Positions 55,141-64,000 of a DNA stretch of 64,000 bases are shown in pieces. The notes beneath the pieces were generated by a model. It was not told the origin of the DNA. It saw nothing but the letters and a program-made list of their open reading frames with translations, and made no database searches. Both the position numbers and the translations under genes were made by a program. The DNA lies in contig NZ_WKRD01000002.1 of NCBI RefSeq assembly GCF_009680455.1, positions 1 to 64,000 of the forward strand, in the 5' to 3' direction. The DNA comes from Lachnospira eligens. Lineage in GTDB: Bacteria > Bacillota > Clostridia > Lachnospirales > Lachnospiraceae. Position 1 is the stretch's first letter. Each line of letters starts with the position of its first letter.

Positions 55141-55188
55141 ATAAAAATCCCAACCAGACCTCATGTGTTATATTGATAATCTGGTTGG
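55141..55188 (-). terminator. Terminator after the Rpn remnant
   Basis: On the minus strand CCAACCAGA pairs with TCTGGTTGG (9 bp) around a 21-base loop, followed by GATTTTTA. It lies just beyond the end of the degenerate nuclease gene. Confidence 0.7.
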
Positions 55189-55195
55189 TTCATCT

Positions 55196-55614
55196 TTACT
55201 TCGCAGCCATCTTAGAAAGTGCTTCGTTGTAATCTTTTTCTGAATACTTCTTTAATAAATCCTTCTTTGATATTCCATATCTTATCATAAATATTATATC
55301 TTCTATTGTTGCCGTCTTAAATCCCTGTTCTTTACCAGACTTAAACCCATCCTGTCTTGCTTCATCATAATACTCTTTCCATGCTTCACACATAATAACC
55401 GACTCCCCTTTCTTACTCCCTCAAATTCTTTCAGATACCCAAGTGAGTCATATATCATAGTTCTTAGCGGCATTCCATAATGAATATGCTCCTGCAGTTC
55501 CAATCCTAATACTACAAGCTCAATTCCATCAAAATTCTTCTTAACAACATCCCTGAATCTTACAAGTGACAGCTTATAATCATCTACCTGTTTCCTGTCT
55601 ACACTCTTCCCCAT
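55196..55614 (-). pseudogene. Frameshifted, truncated Rpn-type PD-(D/E)XK nuclease/transposase remnant
   Basis: Two overlapping frames together give a C-terminal Rpn-like protein. The first frame (from 55614) has the family words HIHYGMPLRTMIYDSLGYLKEF and then runs into frameshifted nonsense. The second frame (to 55196) continues in register with CEAWKEYYDEARQDGFKSG and KTATIEDIIFMIRYGISKKDLL. Adding one G at the minus-strand GGGG run (plus 55405-55408) would join them (RKGES then VIMCEAW). The N-terminal catalytic part expected upstream of HIHYGMP is shortened or lost, so the gene is decayed. Rpn/YhgA proteins are mobile nucleases of the restriction-endonuclease-like fold. Promoter and terminator remain. 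Confidence 0.75.
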
Positions 55615-55674
55615 ATATCTCCTCTAAACGCATAATCCTTATTATAATACGCACTGCGTATATAATGTATTAAT

Positions 55675-55703
55675 ATATTATCATTATATATAATCAATGT
55701 CAA
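55675..55703 (-). promoter_or_regulatory. Sigma-A promoter in front of the Rpn remnant
   Basis: On the minus strand TTGACA (55698-55703), 17 bases, TAATAT (55675-55680). The ATG lies about 60 bases downstream, with AGGAG five bases before it. Confidence 0.65.
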
Positions 55704-55755
55704 TATATATATCATTATATTTTATATAGAATACCTCTCCTGTATGATTCCTAAC

Positions 55756-55805
55756 AAAAAACTCCGGCAGAGCCTCTCTATATGAGAGTTCATCCACCGG
55801 AGTTT
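55756..55805 (-). terminator. Terminator of the pilus-like cluster
   Basis: On the minus strand AAACTCCGG and CCGGAGTTT form a 9-bp outer stem with a nested CTCTC/GAGAG hairpin, followed by a T-run. It lies just beyond the 1235-aa gene and ends the operon. Confidence 0.85.
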
Positions 55806-55824
55806 AATCCATACTGATATTAAA

Positions 55825-58800
55825 TTAATCCATATTAAACAAATCTTTTACCTGAAGATTAAGTATTGCATAACCAACTCCATTGTGACCATCAGTTGCC
55901 TGAATACCTATCTTAAGAGTTCCATCCGAAAGCTTCTGTCTCAATGATGCATCATCTGCCCCTGACAGACTCCAGAAATTATCAACCGTATATTCCACAC
56001 CAGATTTAACCTTAGATGAACCTGACGATACAGGCATCGACGTAAGTGAAACATTTCCAGAACCATCTATACTGATATAGCCAAGTCTCTTGTCCTTAGA
56101 CGAATCAAACTTACCGTTCTTCTGTGACTCTTCAGTACGCGCCTCTTCATTATACACATACATGAAAGCCTCATTAATAATACCTCTGCCATCAATAAGG
56201 TCGGCATCTGATATCATGAAATTAAAGTTAAGCTGCCTGTCAGCGAACTTTGTGTAATTATACTTAATATAACTACTATATGCCTTCTGTGTGTCATCAT
56301 AAACAGCATCCGTATATGAAACCTGTGGTGCACTGTTACCAGCAAGAATAGCTCTTACAAATGTATTAACAAAAAGCTCCATCTCTGCATCAGTGCCTTC
56401 TTTATCCATATCAGAATGACCTGCACTAGTATATGTAACATTACCAGCAGAATATATATAGTAATTATTAACAGCATCCTGACCTGATAATGAAAAATAA
56501 TTCTTATCACCATTATCAAGAGTATACCATACAACAGGATCTGAACCATTAACCTGTGTTTCAAGATTAAGGGCAAAATACTGTGCATGCGTTGGAGCAA
56601 CACTTATTGACGAATCAATTCCATAAGGATAAGATGTAACTTCACCAGTATTCAGCTTTGAAAGGCTGCTTGTCATTCTGGTACTTGTTGTATCGCCTGA
56701 ACCAGTAAATGGTCCTACACCCGATAATTTATATATAAGAGTATCTGTTAAACTATATCCACCCTTCATTCCAATCAAAGGTTTCAACTGCTGGGTAGCA
56801 TAATTAAGTTTCTCATATGAACCAGCTGCTTTTTTGCCTGTACCATTCTCCCTATAAGACATACAGTCATGTGTCATCAGTACAGATTTTCCATCATCAA
56901 TATAAGTTTTTATAGCATCAATTGCATCGACAGATAAATCATTATCATTACCATAGTTATCAGCAAATCCCATAACAATCATAGAATAATCATCAAGAAG
57001 CTTAGGATTCTTCTTTAATTCTTCTGAAAATTCTGTTTTGGTCATTTCTTTAACCTTCAGATTAAACCCTGTAATCCCAGCTTCTGACTTGAATTTTTCA
57101 TCAAACTTGCTTCCAGGAGCAAGATTAAGATGTGACTCCTGTGAATTACTCTTAATCTGTAAAACATTTATTGTTCTCTCCTTATTCTTCAATGCAAATG
57201 CACCAGAAGTATAAGTTCTTAATCCTGTATCTGTATCAGTTATCTCAACCTTCCAGCCAACATAACCGGTAAGTCCACTTGGCAGAGACAATGTTGTACT
57301 AAAACCTCCATTAGTCCACTGTATCCCCGTACCATCACTTTCACAATAGAATAACTCAGTATCATCTGTTGTATGATCTTCTGAAAACATACTGTCACAG
57401 TTTCTGTCAATGTATATCTTAACTTTATATGAACCATCCCTTACCGGAACAGTTACATTTCCTGAAAATGTAACTAACAGGCTCTTGTCAAAATCTCTTT
57501 CATTAACACTTGCCTCAGTTCCATCATACTCTTTCATATTAGGTGAAATGTTGCTTGTCGGTTTATAGATATAATTTAATGTATCTGATACCTCATCATT
57601 ATCTACCCATACAATATTAGATGATCCTGTCTTTGTAAGCTGCATTGCAAGATTAGATTTTCTCATCTTATACATGTTAGTGTTACTGTCTACAACTGAC
57701 TTATTGCCATAATATACATTCTTATCAAGTGCTATTGGCATACCCTTCTGTGCAAATTCAAAAAGTTTATTAAACGCTTTCTCAGTCAGGTCATTAGCAT
57801 TCAGATTATATGTCTTTGATGATTCTGTAAATGTTCTGTCAGTATTATACATATGAGAACCAAATACTTTGCCAACTGTCTGCGCAGAACCTCTATCACC
57901 AATAATAACAAGATCATACTTTGAAAGAATATCTTCATTAAATCCTGCAAATGCATTTATTGACATACTTGTAACATTAACCGTTACACTTGAGGTCTTT
58001 GGCAAGCCATACCATGTCTTAATAATATCCTTACCGCCATCAGTATTATAGCCATATACACCAATAGGCTCAATTTCAAGTACATTGACAGATTCACTAG
58101 GTGTTCTCTTATATGCACCAATAATATACTGAATTATCTTTGCTCCGGTAAGTGCAGCATCTATAGTCTTATTGTCCTTAGTAAATGTCTTAGCTTCGTC
58201 ATATGTTGTACCATACTTAATATCACTTTCCTGGGCATTACTTGGATACACATCACTTGACATAAGTTCTGATGTAATAGCATTATCTGAATTAAATTCC
58301 CACACATATTTATCAACATACTTCTGTCTGTTTGTTTCCGTTGCATTATATATAGGGAATGTAGTAACCCAATTCGACTTATTGTCTTTAAAATTTTCCG
58401 GATCAAAAATCATCTGATAACTTCTCCAGTAAGCAAATGGTCCTGAACCTCCGGCATCTTCAAAGCTTCTTTTTTCTCCAGATTCAAGGTAATAATTAAT
58501 TATCTTGTTGCCATTTTCGTCATCAATATTAATATATCCTACATTTCCACTATAATATTTACCTGTGACTCCTCCGCTTATGCCCTCTTTCGTATGGGCA
58601 AAATCTGTGACAAACTGATCTCTGTCAATGCCAGACATTGTAAGACATATTCTTGCAATATTAGAATACTTATTATCACTTCCAAGACCTTTATCAGCAG
58701 AATTATACATTATAGCTTTTCCTTTAGTAGCATTCACCATATACAGGTAAAGTGCTGTTTCTGCAGGTAAGTCATTGTCTCCCAATGTCCATTTTTTCTC

Positions 58801-59532
58801 TGTAGAAGATACATTAGTTCCATTCAGATAATTATATGCAGATAATATTCCTGCATTGTGTATTTTACATGAAAAATATACAATAGTCGCATCATCTATA
58901 TCCTTGGTTGTAACTTCTGACGGTTTCTTGATTACAAGATCAACAAATCCTTCCATTCCTTTGTCACCAAATACAAAGAAAGAAAATGCATCTCTTAACT
59001 TAGAACCGTTTTTTGTTGTCATAGGTATATAGCTATTACCATCTTTTTTACAGAAAATAAGTTTTATATTATCAACATCTAAAGTGCCAGCCTTCTGTAT
59101 TGCATCATTAGAAGTAGTGTAATAATTGTATGAGTTGCCACTTTTATACTCAAGGCATAAATTATAATTAGTTCCGCTTAAAAGAATACCATTAACATAC
59201 TGAAGATACACATCCATATTCTTCTGTACATCACTATTAGATGCTACCTTTTTATCAGTAGCCTTTGCTACAATATCATCCCACTTGACACTACCAGATG
59301 AATTACCTATAATCGGTCCTAACTCATCATAATAATCTTCAGAAACAATCTCCAGAATCTTCATCTTATTATCCTGTGAATATTCCTTACCATTAATAAT
59401 AACCGAAGTATCAGCCACCGCATCAGTCTTTCGTGTAACAATCACAAGAAGCACAACAAGACAAAACATAACTGCAGAAGCAATCACTGCCAATATTCTG
59501 TTTTTACCATTTCCTTTGAACTTTGACTTCAT
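55825..59532 (-). CDS. Large membrane-anchored extracellular protein, DUF5057-like
   Basis: 1235 residues. Basic N-terminus and a single membrane helix (about 13-34), the rest exported. Three module starts with the same beta-strand pattern are visible: KMKILEIVSED (about 56), SVNVLEIEPIG (about 478) and TINVLQIKSN (about 786), each later followed by a Rossmann-like strand (YDLVIIGDRG near 538; YSMIVMGFADNYG near 850). Similar folds are seen in DUF5057 proteins of Firmicutes. Asn, Ser, Thr and Lys content is high and no catalytic residues are recognised. It is the last gene of the pilin cluster, after two prepilins, so a surface or tip role is inferred. GGGAGG seven bases before the ATG. Confidence 0.7.
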   Translation of the reverse strand: MKSKFKGNGKNRILAVIASAVMFCLVVLLVIVTRKTDAVADTSVIINGKEYSQDNKMKILEIVSEDYYDELGPIIGNSSGSVKWDDIVAKATDKKVASNSDVQKNMDVYLQYVNGILLSGTNYNLCLEYKSGNSYNYYTTSNDAIQKAGTLDVDNIKLIFCKKDGNSYIPMTTKNGSKLRDAFSFFVFGDKGMEGFVDLVIKKPSEVTTKDIDDATIVYFSCKIHNAGILSAYNYLNGTNVSSTEKKWTLGDNDLPAETALYLYMVNATKGKAIMYNSADKGLGSDNKYSNIARICLTMSGIDRDQFVTDFAHTKEGISGGVTGKYYSGNVGYINIDDENGNKIINYYLESGEKRSFEDAGGSGPFAYWRSYQMIFDPENFKDNKSNWVTTFPIYNATETNRQKYVDKYVWEFNSDNAITSELMSSDVYPSNAQESDIKYGTTYDEAKTFTKDNKTIDAALTGAKIIQYIIGAYKRTPSESVNVLEIEPIGVYGYNTDGGKDIIKTWYGLPKTSSVTVNVTSMSINAFAGFNEDILSKYDLVIIGDRGSAQTVGKVFGSHMYNTDRTFTESSKTYNLNANDLTEKAFNKLFEFAQKGMPIALDKNVYYGNKSVVDSNTNMYKMRKSNLAMQLTKTGSSNIVWVDNDEVSDTLNYIYKPTSNISPNMKEYDGTEASVNERDFDKSLLVTFSGNVTVPVRDGSYKVKIYIDRNCDSMFSEDHTTDDTELFYCESDGTGIQWTNGGFSTTLSLPSGLTGYVGWKVEITDTDTGLRTYTSGAFALKNKERTINVLQIKSNSQESHLNLAPGSKFDEKFKSEAGITGFNLKVKEMTKTEFSEELKKNPKLLDDYSMIVMGFADNYGNDNDLSVDAIDAIKTYIDDGKSVLMTHDCMSYRENGTGKKAAGSYEKLNYATQQLKPLIGMKGGYSLTDTLIYKLSGVGPFTGSGDTTSTRMTSSLSKLNTGEVTSYPYGIDSSISVAPTHAQYFALNLETQVNGSDPVVWYTLDNGDKNYFSLSGQDAVNNYYIYSAGNVTYTSAGHSDMDKEGTDAEMELFVNTFVRAILAGNSAPQVSYTDAVYDDTQKAYSSYIKYNYTKFADRQLNFNFMISDADLIDGRGIINEAFMYVYNEEARTEESQKNGKFDSSKDKRLGYISIDGSGNVSLTSMPVSSGSSKVKSGVEYTVDNFWSLSGADDASLRQKLSDGTLKIGIQATDGHNGVGYAILNLQVKDLFNMD

Positions 59533-59552
59533 AAAGATTACCTCCCGTTTAC

Positions 59553-60215
59553 TTAATTATCTGTAAAATAATCAATTATCTGTGCTGCTGATAATGTGTT
59601 GCCAACCTTAAGTGTATTAACAACATCGTCCTTATCTCCTTCAACCGATGTAATAGACTTGCCAAGTGTTATATTATCATTAAGCTGGTTTCTTGTTGAA
59701 AATGTTCTTGAGACAATTCTCTTTTCATTCATCCTCTGTAAGCCTAACGAAATAACAATCTGTGGATTCCTGTCAATTGACTTAATTGTTGCTGTATCAA
59801 GCTCTATACTATCCTTTGATATTCTTACATCAAATGATGTAACATTATCACATACAAGACTCATTTCTGACTTATCTGAATTGATATACCATAGCTGCTG
59901 TGTTGCACTTTCATAATAGTATCCCCATTCAATGCCTACCTCAGTACTATTCTTTTTCTCAATAACCTTATTAGTATATATAGTTACATCCCCATTCAGC
60001 TTTTCAATCTTTATCTCTGTTGCCTCAAGAATATTCTTTGACATCTGATTAAGACTTATATCCGCATCACTCTGTATCTGTGCCAGAGCTGTCTGCTTCG
60101 TGTAACTTCTGACCGCCTGTGTAATAAGCATTACAAGTGCCATAAGAACAATACTTGATATTGCTATCGCTATAAGCAGTTCCACTAATGAGAATCCCTT
60201 GTTATCCTTCTTCAT
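59553..60215 (-). CDS. Type IV prepilin-like protein (minor pilin, PulJ/ComGF style)
   Basis: 220 residues from the ATG at 60215, chosen because GGAG lies close upstream and because it gives the class III leader MKKDNKG before the cleavage site FSLVELLIAI (Glu at +5). A long open frame upstream is not translated convincingly. The C-terminal domain is beta-rich with RTFSTRNQLNDNITL near the end. It is between another prepilin and the 1235-aa gene. Confidence 0.85.
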   Translation of the reverse strand: MKKDNKGFSLVELLIAIAISSIVLMALVMLITQAVRSYTKQTALAQIQSDADISLNQMSKNILEATEIKIEKLNGDVTIYTNKVIEKKNSTEVGIEWGYYYESATQQLWYINSDKSEMSLVCDNVTSFDVRISKDSIELDTATIKSIDRNPQIVISLGLQRMNEKRIVSRTFSTRNQLNDNITLGKSITSVEGDKDDVVNTLKVGNTLSAAQIIDYFTDN

Positions 60216-60237
60216 AACTCCACTCCATATTAATAAA

Positions 60238-60795
60238 CTAGTTCGATGTCGTAACTTTTCCGGTCTTATACCATAGCTTAGATTCATAATCAACACCAGA
60301 TGATGTAACCTTAAATGTTCCTGAAGTTGCTGTATTCTTAAGTTCAACCGGATCCATTCCTGACTTAGTAGCTGTCACACTGTCACATGAACCATCTGCT
60401 TTACTGAACTTAACCATAATTGTATAATCATCAACATTATACGACGAAGTACCAGCTTCATATACAATAGAAATCCTTGAAGCACTACATTTGTATGTTT
60501 CTAATGGACTTCCTGTATCCTTATATGTAGTAAATACATAAGAATCTCCATCTTTACCAATCTCCATGTACCAGTTCCCATTCTTAGCCATAGTACTTGT
60601 CTTTAACTCACTAAGACTTGAATAAAGATTCTTATTAGCTTTCTTGGCATTTCCCTTGTTAAGAACTGTAAGTCCGACTGTTACAAGAAGTGAAACAACT
60701 GCGATTATTGCAATTACTACAAGAAGTTCCAATAAAGAAAATCCCTGATTATTTAATTGTTTCTTAAAATGTCTGTTCCCTCTCCTGCTCATCAT
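60238..60795 (-). CDS. Type IV prepilin-like protein (pseudopilin)
   Basis: About 185 residues; ATG codons at 60795 and 60792 follow GGAG at five and eight bases, while the GTG at 60798 is too close. The class III prepilin motif is NNQG/FSLLELLVVIAIIAVVS (cut after Gly, Glu at +5), followed by a hydrophobic helix and a beta-rich globular domain with TYKDTGSPLETYKCSASRIS. A single cysteine is seen there. Confidence 0.88.
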   Translation of the reverse strand: MMSRRGNRHFKKQLNNQGFSLLELLVVIAIIAVVSLLVTVGLTVLNKGNAKKANKNLYSSLSELKTSTMAKNGNWYMEIGKDGDSYVFTTYKDTGSPLETYKCSASRISIVYEAGTSSYNVDDYTIMVKFSKADGSCDSVTATKSGMDPVELKNTATSGTFKVTSSGVDYESKLWYKTGKVTTSN

Positions 60796-60833
60796 CACAT
60801 CTCCATTAAATAATCTTTCTATAATATTCCGTA

Positions 60834-63395
60834 TTATGACGGATTAGTAGGTGCCTCCGTTGTAGACTCAACATTAGTTCCCTTAGGATCTTCGTACTTC
60901 CTCCAGAGACTGAATGTAACCATATCCTTATAAGTCATATTGCTTACACTAAGTGATGAATCCTTCTTAGATTCAACATGCGGATTCCAGAATCTGAAAA
61001 TATCCTTATAGTGGACTGTCTTGCCTTTTCCATTAGTATCTGTAAGCTCTGCTTCATGGTCATCAATAAATGTTCTGAAAAGTGAATCAGAGAATATGTT
61101 ATTAGAAACTGTCACTCCTGAATCAATCGTAATTATTCCATTAGAAACAACAATTCCATCAAAATCACTCTTAATATGAACATTACCAGAGCAGACAACA
61201 ACGCCCGAAGTTATCTTAAGAATATTTGATTTTGATTCAGACGAATTACTATCTATAACAAGTTCTATACCTTTTGATGCTGATACTTCAGATAACGCAT
61301 AAGCTATAAACCATTTTCCTTCTACCTGTTTGCTGAATGCCTTACCATCAGTAACTTCTGCAAAACCATCTTTATTAATAATATTGTCATAAACATCATC
61401 AGGTGTGTACTTGCTAAGATCAATAGCAATATTATTATGAGCAATACTATTAAGATATTCCTCTGCCTGCTGAGTTGTTGTATATGTTACTGAATCCCCA
61501 AGAGGCGCAAGTATCTTATTAAACACATTATATCTATTCGATCTGTCTGAATATTCAGTTTTAAAATCAAAACTTGAATTATCAGCAAAGATACCAAGGC
61601 TGGCTCCATCTGTAAGACTTTCACTTCTTACAACTGATGAACCACTAAGTCCGGCATATGTACCTACAGATTTCTTAATAGCATTTCTTAAAGACTTAGA
61701 TTCCTTAATATAATCATTTTTCTCTGCAGCACTGCATTTCTGTGCATAAGAAGTATTATTAAGGAATTCCTCAAACTGAGAATCTGTATAATCATATATA
61801 ATCTTAGCATAAGTATTAAGTGATGCTGTATCCTTGAAACTGAAATAATAATATGTTCTTGACTTATCATAATCAATTGTATTAAGACCAGAACCAGCTA
61901 CATCATAATCTCTGGTCACATAATAATCATCACCATTCTTGCTTAACAAATCAAATCCAAAGAATGTTGACTCACTTATCTTAGTCTCGCACTTGATTCC
62001 GTTGCCTGCTGTCTGCTTCTTAGATGGATTCTTAGAACCACTCTTTAAAAGCTGTGCAGGAACAAGATATATTTCCTGATTAGTATTAACTGAAATTGAT
62101 TCACCTGTTGCAAGCGGTACTGATGTCTCAAATTTAATATATGAACGGCCAGCAACAACAAGCTTTGAAAGAGATGAACTGAATGTAATTGTCGCTCTTT
62201 CTCCATTAATAATTACCGCACTACTGTCATAATGAGTTGCATTTTCCTTAGGTTCATATCCAAAGCCTTCATAAGAACCACTAAGAACTGCACTTGAATC
62301 ATCCCCCTCAATAGTAAGGTCATCCTTAACATTGACTGCACCAGCGCCATTAAATGTGGCATTATTTCCAAGTACAATCTCATCAGACCATAACTGTGAA
62401 GAGCCACCAAGGTTAAGCTGTGACGCAGATAATGCTCCGGTCTCTCCTTTTGACTTAATATTAAGGTTAAGACTACCTCCACAGATAAGATAACTGCCTG
62501 TAAAATCAAGAGTTGAACCCTTAATATTAAGGCCTGATGCTCTTCCAGCATATGCATTTCCTTTAATTATCGCTGTTCCTCCGTCAGTAATATTAATACC
62601 AGTATTACCAACTAACGCATAATTACCAAAGAATGTTGTACCAACAAGGTCTTCGTCCATGAAATTAACATATATATCAGGAAGCCCAACTGCTCCATTA
62701 AATGTAATATAAGAATAGTCCCCATTCTGTGTCAGATACTTAACGACACAATCTGTAAATGTGATTGCATACACATTAAGACCTGTTCCATTATTCTTAT
62801 CACTCGTATTTCTCATACGGATAGTATTGACATCCTGCACCACAAGAATAGGATCTCCCGTAGCATTACCATCCTTATCAACACCTGTAGAATAATTCTC
62901 CAGATATGAATTCAATATTTCAATGAACTTCTCCTTGTGTCCATCAAAGCTATAATTATTATTATATACAGGACTAAAATCTGTTGTCTTAAAATCTGGC
63001 AACAGCTTTCCTATAAGCTTCTGCATATAATTTTCTCTTAAAGCAACATTTGCTTTTTCATTATCAATCTCAACCAAAGTTGCAAAATTATTATGCTTGT
63101 CAGAAACGACCTTACTATAACTTGATAATGTGGTAAGCTGTTCCTCATATGAAGCATTAAAGCACTCCATTGAAGCTTTTCCAAGTGCAGCATATATCTC
63201 ATCAACAGCCTCTTCTGATGTGTAGAACGTCTTTTTAGACTGTGATGCTATCATCTTCATTTTAAGGTTGACCATTGTAGTTGTAGTAATCAGTGTTGAA
63301 AGAATCAATACAAATGAAGTCATAATAAGCACTATTACAATAGTAGAACCAGAATTATTTCTTTTTCTTTTCAAATTCAATAATACTTTCCCCAT
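60834..63395 (-). CDS. PilX-like exported protein with long beta-helix domain
   Basis: 853 residues from the ATG at 63395 (GGAG seven bases upstream; the GTG at 63416 has none). The N-terminus NNSGSTIVIVLIMTSFVLIL then KKTFYTSEEAVDEI matches the PilX-like N-terminal pattern, in which a Glu follows the hydrophobic helix, without the classic FSLxE site. From about residue 265 a beta-helix-like region of short strands (GNAYAGRASGLNIKGSTLDF, GGSLNLNIKS, GGSSQLWSDEIVLGNNATFN) extends. This resembles adhesin or polymer-forming folds. It is long for the class and may be the pilus-tip or surface component. Function unknown. Confidence 0.65.
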   Translation of the reverse strand: MGKVLLNLKRKRNNSGSTIVIVLIMTSFVLILSTLITTTTMVNLKMKMIASQSKKTFYTSEEAVDEIYAALGKASMECFNASYEEQLTTLSSYSKVVSDKHNNFATLVEIDNEKANVALRENYMQKLIGKLLPDFKTTDFSPVYNNNYSFDGHKEKFIEILNSYLENYSTGVDKDGNATGDPILVVQDVNTIRMRNTSDKNNGTGLNVYAITFTDCVVKYLTQNGDYSYITFNGAVGLPDIYVNFMDEDLVGTTFFGNYALVGNTGINITDGGTAIIKGNAYAGRASGLNIKGSTLDFTGSYLICGGSLNLNIKSKGETGALSASQLNLGGSSQLWSDEIVLGNNATFNGAGAVNVKDDLTIEGDDSSAVLSGSYEGFGYEPKENATHYDSSAVIINGERATITFSSSLSKLVVAGRSYIKFETSVPLATGESISVNTNQEIYLVPAQLLKSGSKNPSKKQTAGNGIKCETKISESTFFGFDLLSKNGDDYYVTRDYDVAGSGLNTIDYDKSRTYYYFSFKDTASLNTYAKIIYDYTDSQFEEFLNNTSYAQKCSAAEKNDYIKESKSLRNAIKKSVGTYAGLSGSSVVRSESLTDGASLGIFADNSSFDFKTEYSDRSNRYNVFNKILAPLGDSVTYTTTQQAEEYLNSIAHNNIAIDLSKYTPDDVYDNIINKDGFAEVTDGKAFSKQVEGKWFIAYALSEVSASKGIELVIDSNSSESKSNILKITSGVVVCSGNVHIKSDFDGIVVSNGIITIDSGVTVSNNIFSDSLFRTFIDDHEAELTDTNGKGKTVHYKDIFRFWNPHVESKKDSSLSVSNMTYKDMVTFSLWRKYEDPKGTNVESTTEAPTNPS

Positions 63396-63419
63396 AAACT
63401 GTCTCCATTCTTTCACTGA

Positions 63420-64000
63420 CTAATTAATCTTAGTAGATGTCATAGTTGCAATCTTTGAATCATCTGACATAGTTGAATCATTATAATATACTGTCACTGT
63501 AAGTCTGTACATAGAATCTTCTGTTTTTGATGAAGAACCAGACTTCCAGTCTTTAATATTAGAATAAATTCTCGCTGCAGTATCCTTGTTTCCTGCTTTA
63601 TCAGCAAGATTACCCATAACCTGAGTATTAAATGTAACTTTAACTTTATTATGATCAACCAACATTCTGTATTTCTGTGCTGATGCTACTGAACCATCTG
63701 CATTCTTTTCCTGCGTTATCTTTTCCTGCTCAAGAAGATATACATTAAGGTCACTATATCTTACATTGGTAAGTTCTGCCGGATATTTGTATGTTACATT
63801 AATCTTATCATTAACATATACTTCCATAGTACCATCTGTAGTTGTTGTACCCTTCTTATTAGTACTGATATAATCATCAAACGGAGTATAGAATACATAC
63901 AGATTCTTTATATTCTTCTTAATCTTTCCTGAAACGTAATAAACAGTCTGCTTTGTACCACTTACATCTTCCTCACGTTCTTCCGCTTCAAAAGTATTAG
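63420..64000 (-). CDS. Pilus-like protein, 3' part only (cut by the window edge)
   Basis: The minus-strand frame is open through the right edge of the window, so about 193 C-terminal residues are seen. The visible part is beta-rich and extracellular in style (VSGKIKKNIKNLYVFYTPFD, VYVNDKINVTYKYPAELTNV, VTVYYNDSTMSDDSKIATMT). The N-terminus, where a prepilin leader would be, lies outside the window, so its class cannot be told. It is the first visible gene of the pilin cluster and is followed by the 853-aa gene. Confidence 0.7.
   Translation of the reverse strand, partial: NTFEAEEREEDVSGTKQTVYYVSGKIKKNIKNLYVFYTPFDDYISTNKKGTTTTDGTMEVYVNDKINVTYKYPAELTNVRYSDLNVYLLEQEKITQEKNADGSVASAQKYRMLVDHNKVKVTFNTQVMGNLADKAGNKDTAARIYSNIKDWKSGSSSKTEDSMYRLTVTVYYNDSTMSDDSKIATMTSTKIN

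Noticed and set aside
60216..60347. Longer N-terminal extension of the prepilin at 59553-60215
   Set aside because: The extension overlaps the preceding gene out of frame, has unlikely composition and would bury the prepilin leader.
1..64000. CRISPR arrays, tRNA genes, complete insertion sequences
   Set aside because: No regularly spaced direct repeats of CRISPR length, no cloverleaf-like stretch in the gaps, and no transposase other than the Rpn-type remnant were seen.

Overview
The window looks like a piece of chromosome from a motile, low-G+C, Gram-positive anaerobe of the Lachnospiraceae (a Lachnospira/Eubacterium eligens, Roseburia or Butyrivibrio type). The reasons are the AT-rich sequence with strong GGAGG ribosome binding sites, PolC as replicative polymerase, CodY, a FliY-type switch protein carrying CheC-like repeats, CheC/CheD adaptation, and a sigma-A type rRNA promoter. 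Species assignment is inference. Every convincing gene is on the minus strand, so transcription runs from right (64000) to left (1).

Reading in the direction of transcription: (1) 64000-55825 is the end of a type IV pilus/pseudopilus-like cluster: a pilin-like protein cut by the window edge, an 853-aa PilX-like protein, two prepilins and a 1235-aa membrane-anchored protein resembling the DUF5057 family, closed by a terminator at 55756-55805. (2) 55614-55196 is a decayed Rpn-type (PD-(D/E)XK) nuclease/transposase remnant with its own promoter and terminator. (3) 55042-49429 holds comM (yifB), dprA, topA and codY, closed by a strong terminator.

(4) 49279-14796 is a roughly 34-kb flagellar/chemotaxis supra-operon that starts at a sigma-A-like promoter. 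It begins with rod genes (flgB, flgC, fliE), then the MS-ring, switch and export ATPase (fliF, G, H, I, J), motE-like, fliK, flgD, a flagellar operon protein and flgE. These are followed by flbD, the stator (motA, motB), fliL, the switch (fliM, fliY), cheY, the export gate (fliO, P, Q, R, flhB, flhA), flhF, flhG, a PilZ protein, cheB, cheA, cheW, cheC, cheD, a small membrane protein and sigma-28 (fliA). The tail is fapA plus three poorly known genes, one of them in the position of, and built like, Bacillus swrB. Filament, hook-cap, methyltransferase (CheR) and receptor genes are not here.

(5) 14787-12668 is the rpsB-tsf ribosomal unit with its own promoter, structured leader, internal hairpin and terminator. 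(6) 12614-566 is a housekeeping operon with an inserted bactofilin-like gene in front: pyrH, frr, then after an internal terminator uppS, cdsA, dxr, rseP, ispG and polC. It ends in two related tandem terminators preceded by a 13-bp degenerate tandem repeat. (7) 1-260 is the promoter and leader of a minus-strand rRNA operon whose 16S gene would lie just outside the left edge.

The most interesting unexplained pieces are the pilus-like cluster with its very large DUF5057-like and PilX-like proteins, the frameshifted nuclease remnant, a 20-bp-stem hairpin between flgE and flbD, the repeated ACCTACTAAA hairpins and 13-bp repeat after polC, and the small uncharacterised flagellar-operon genes.
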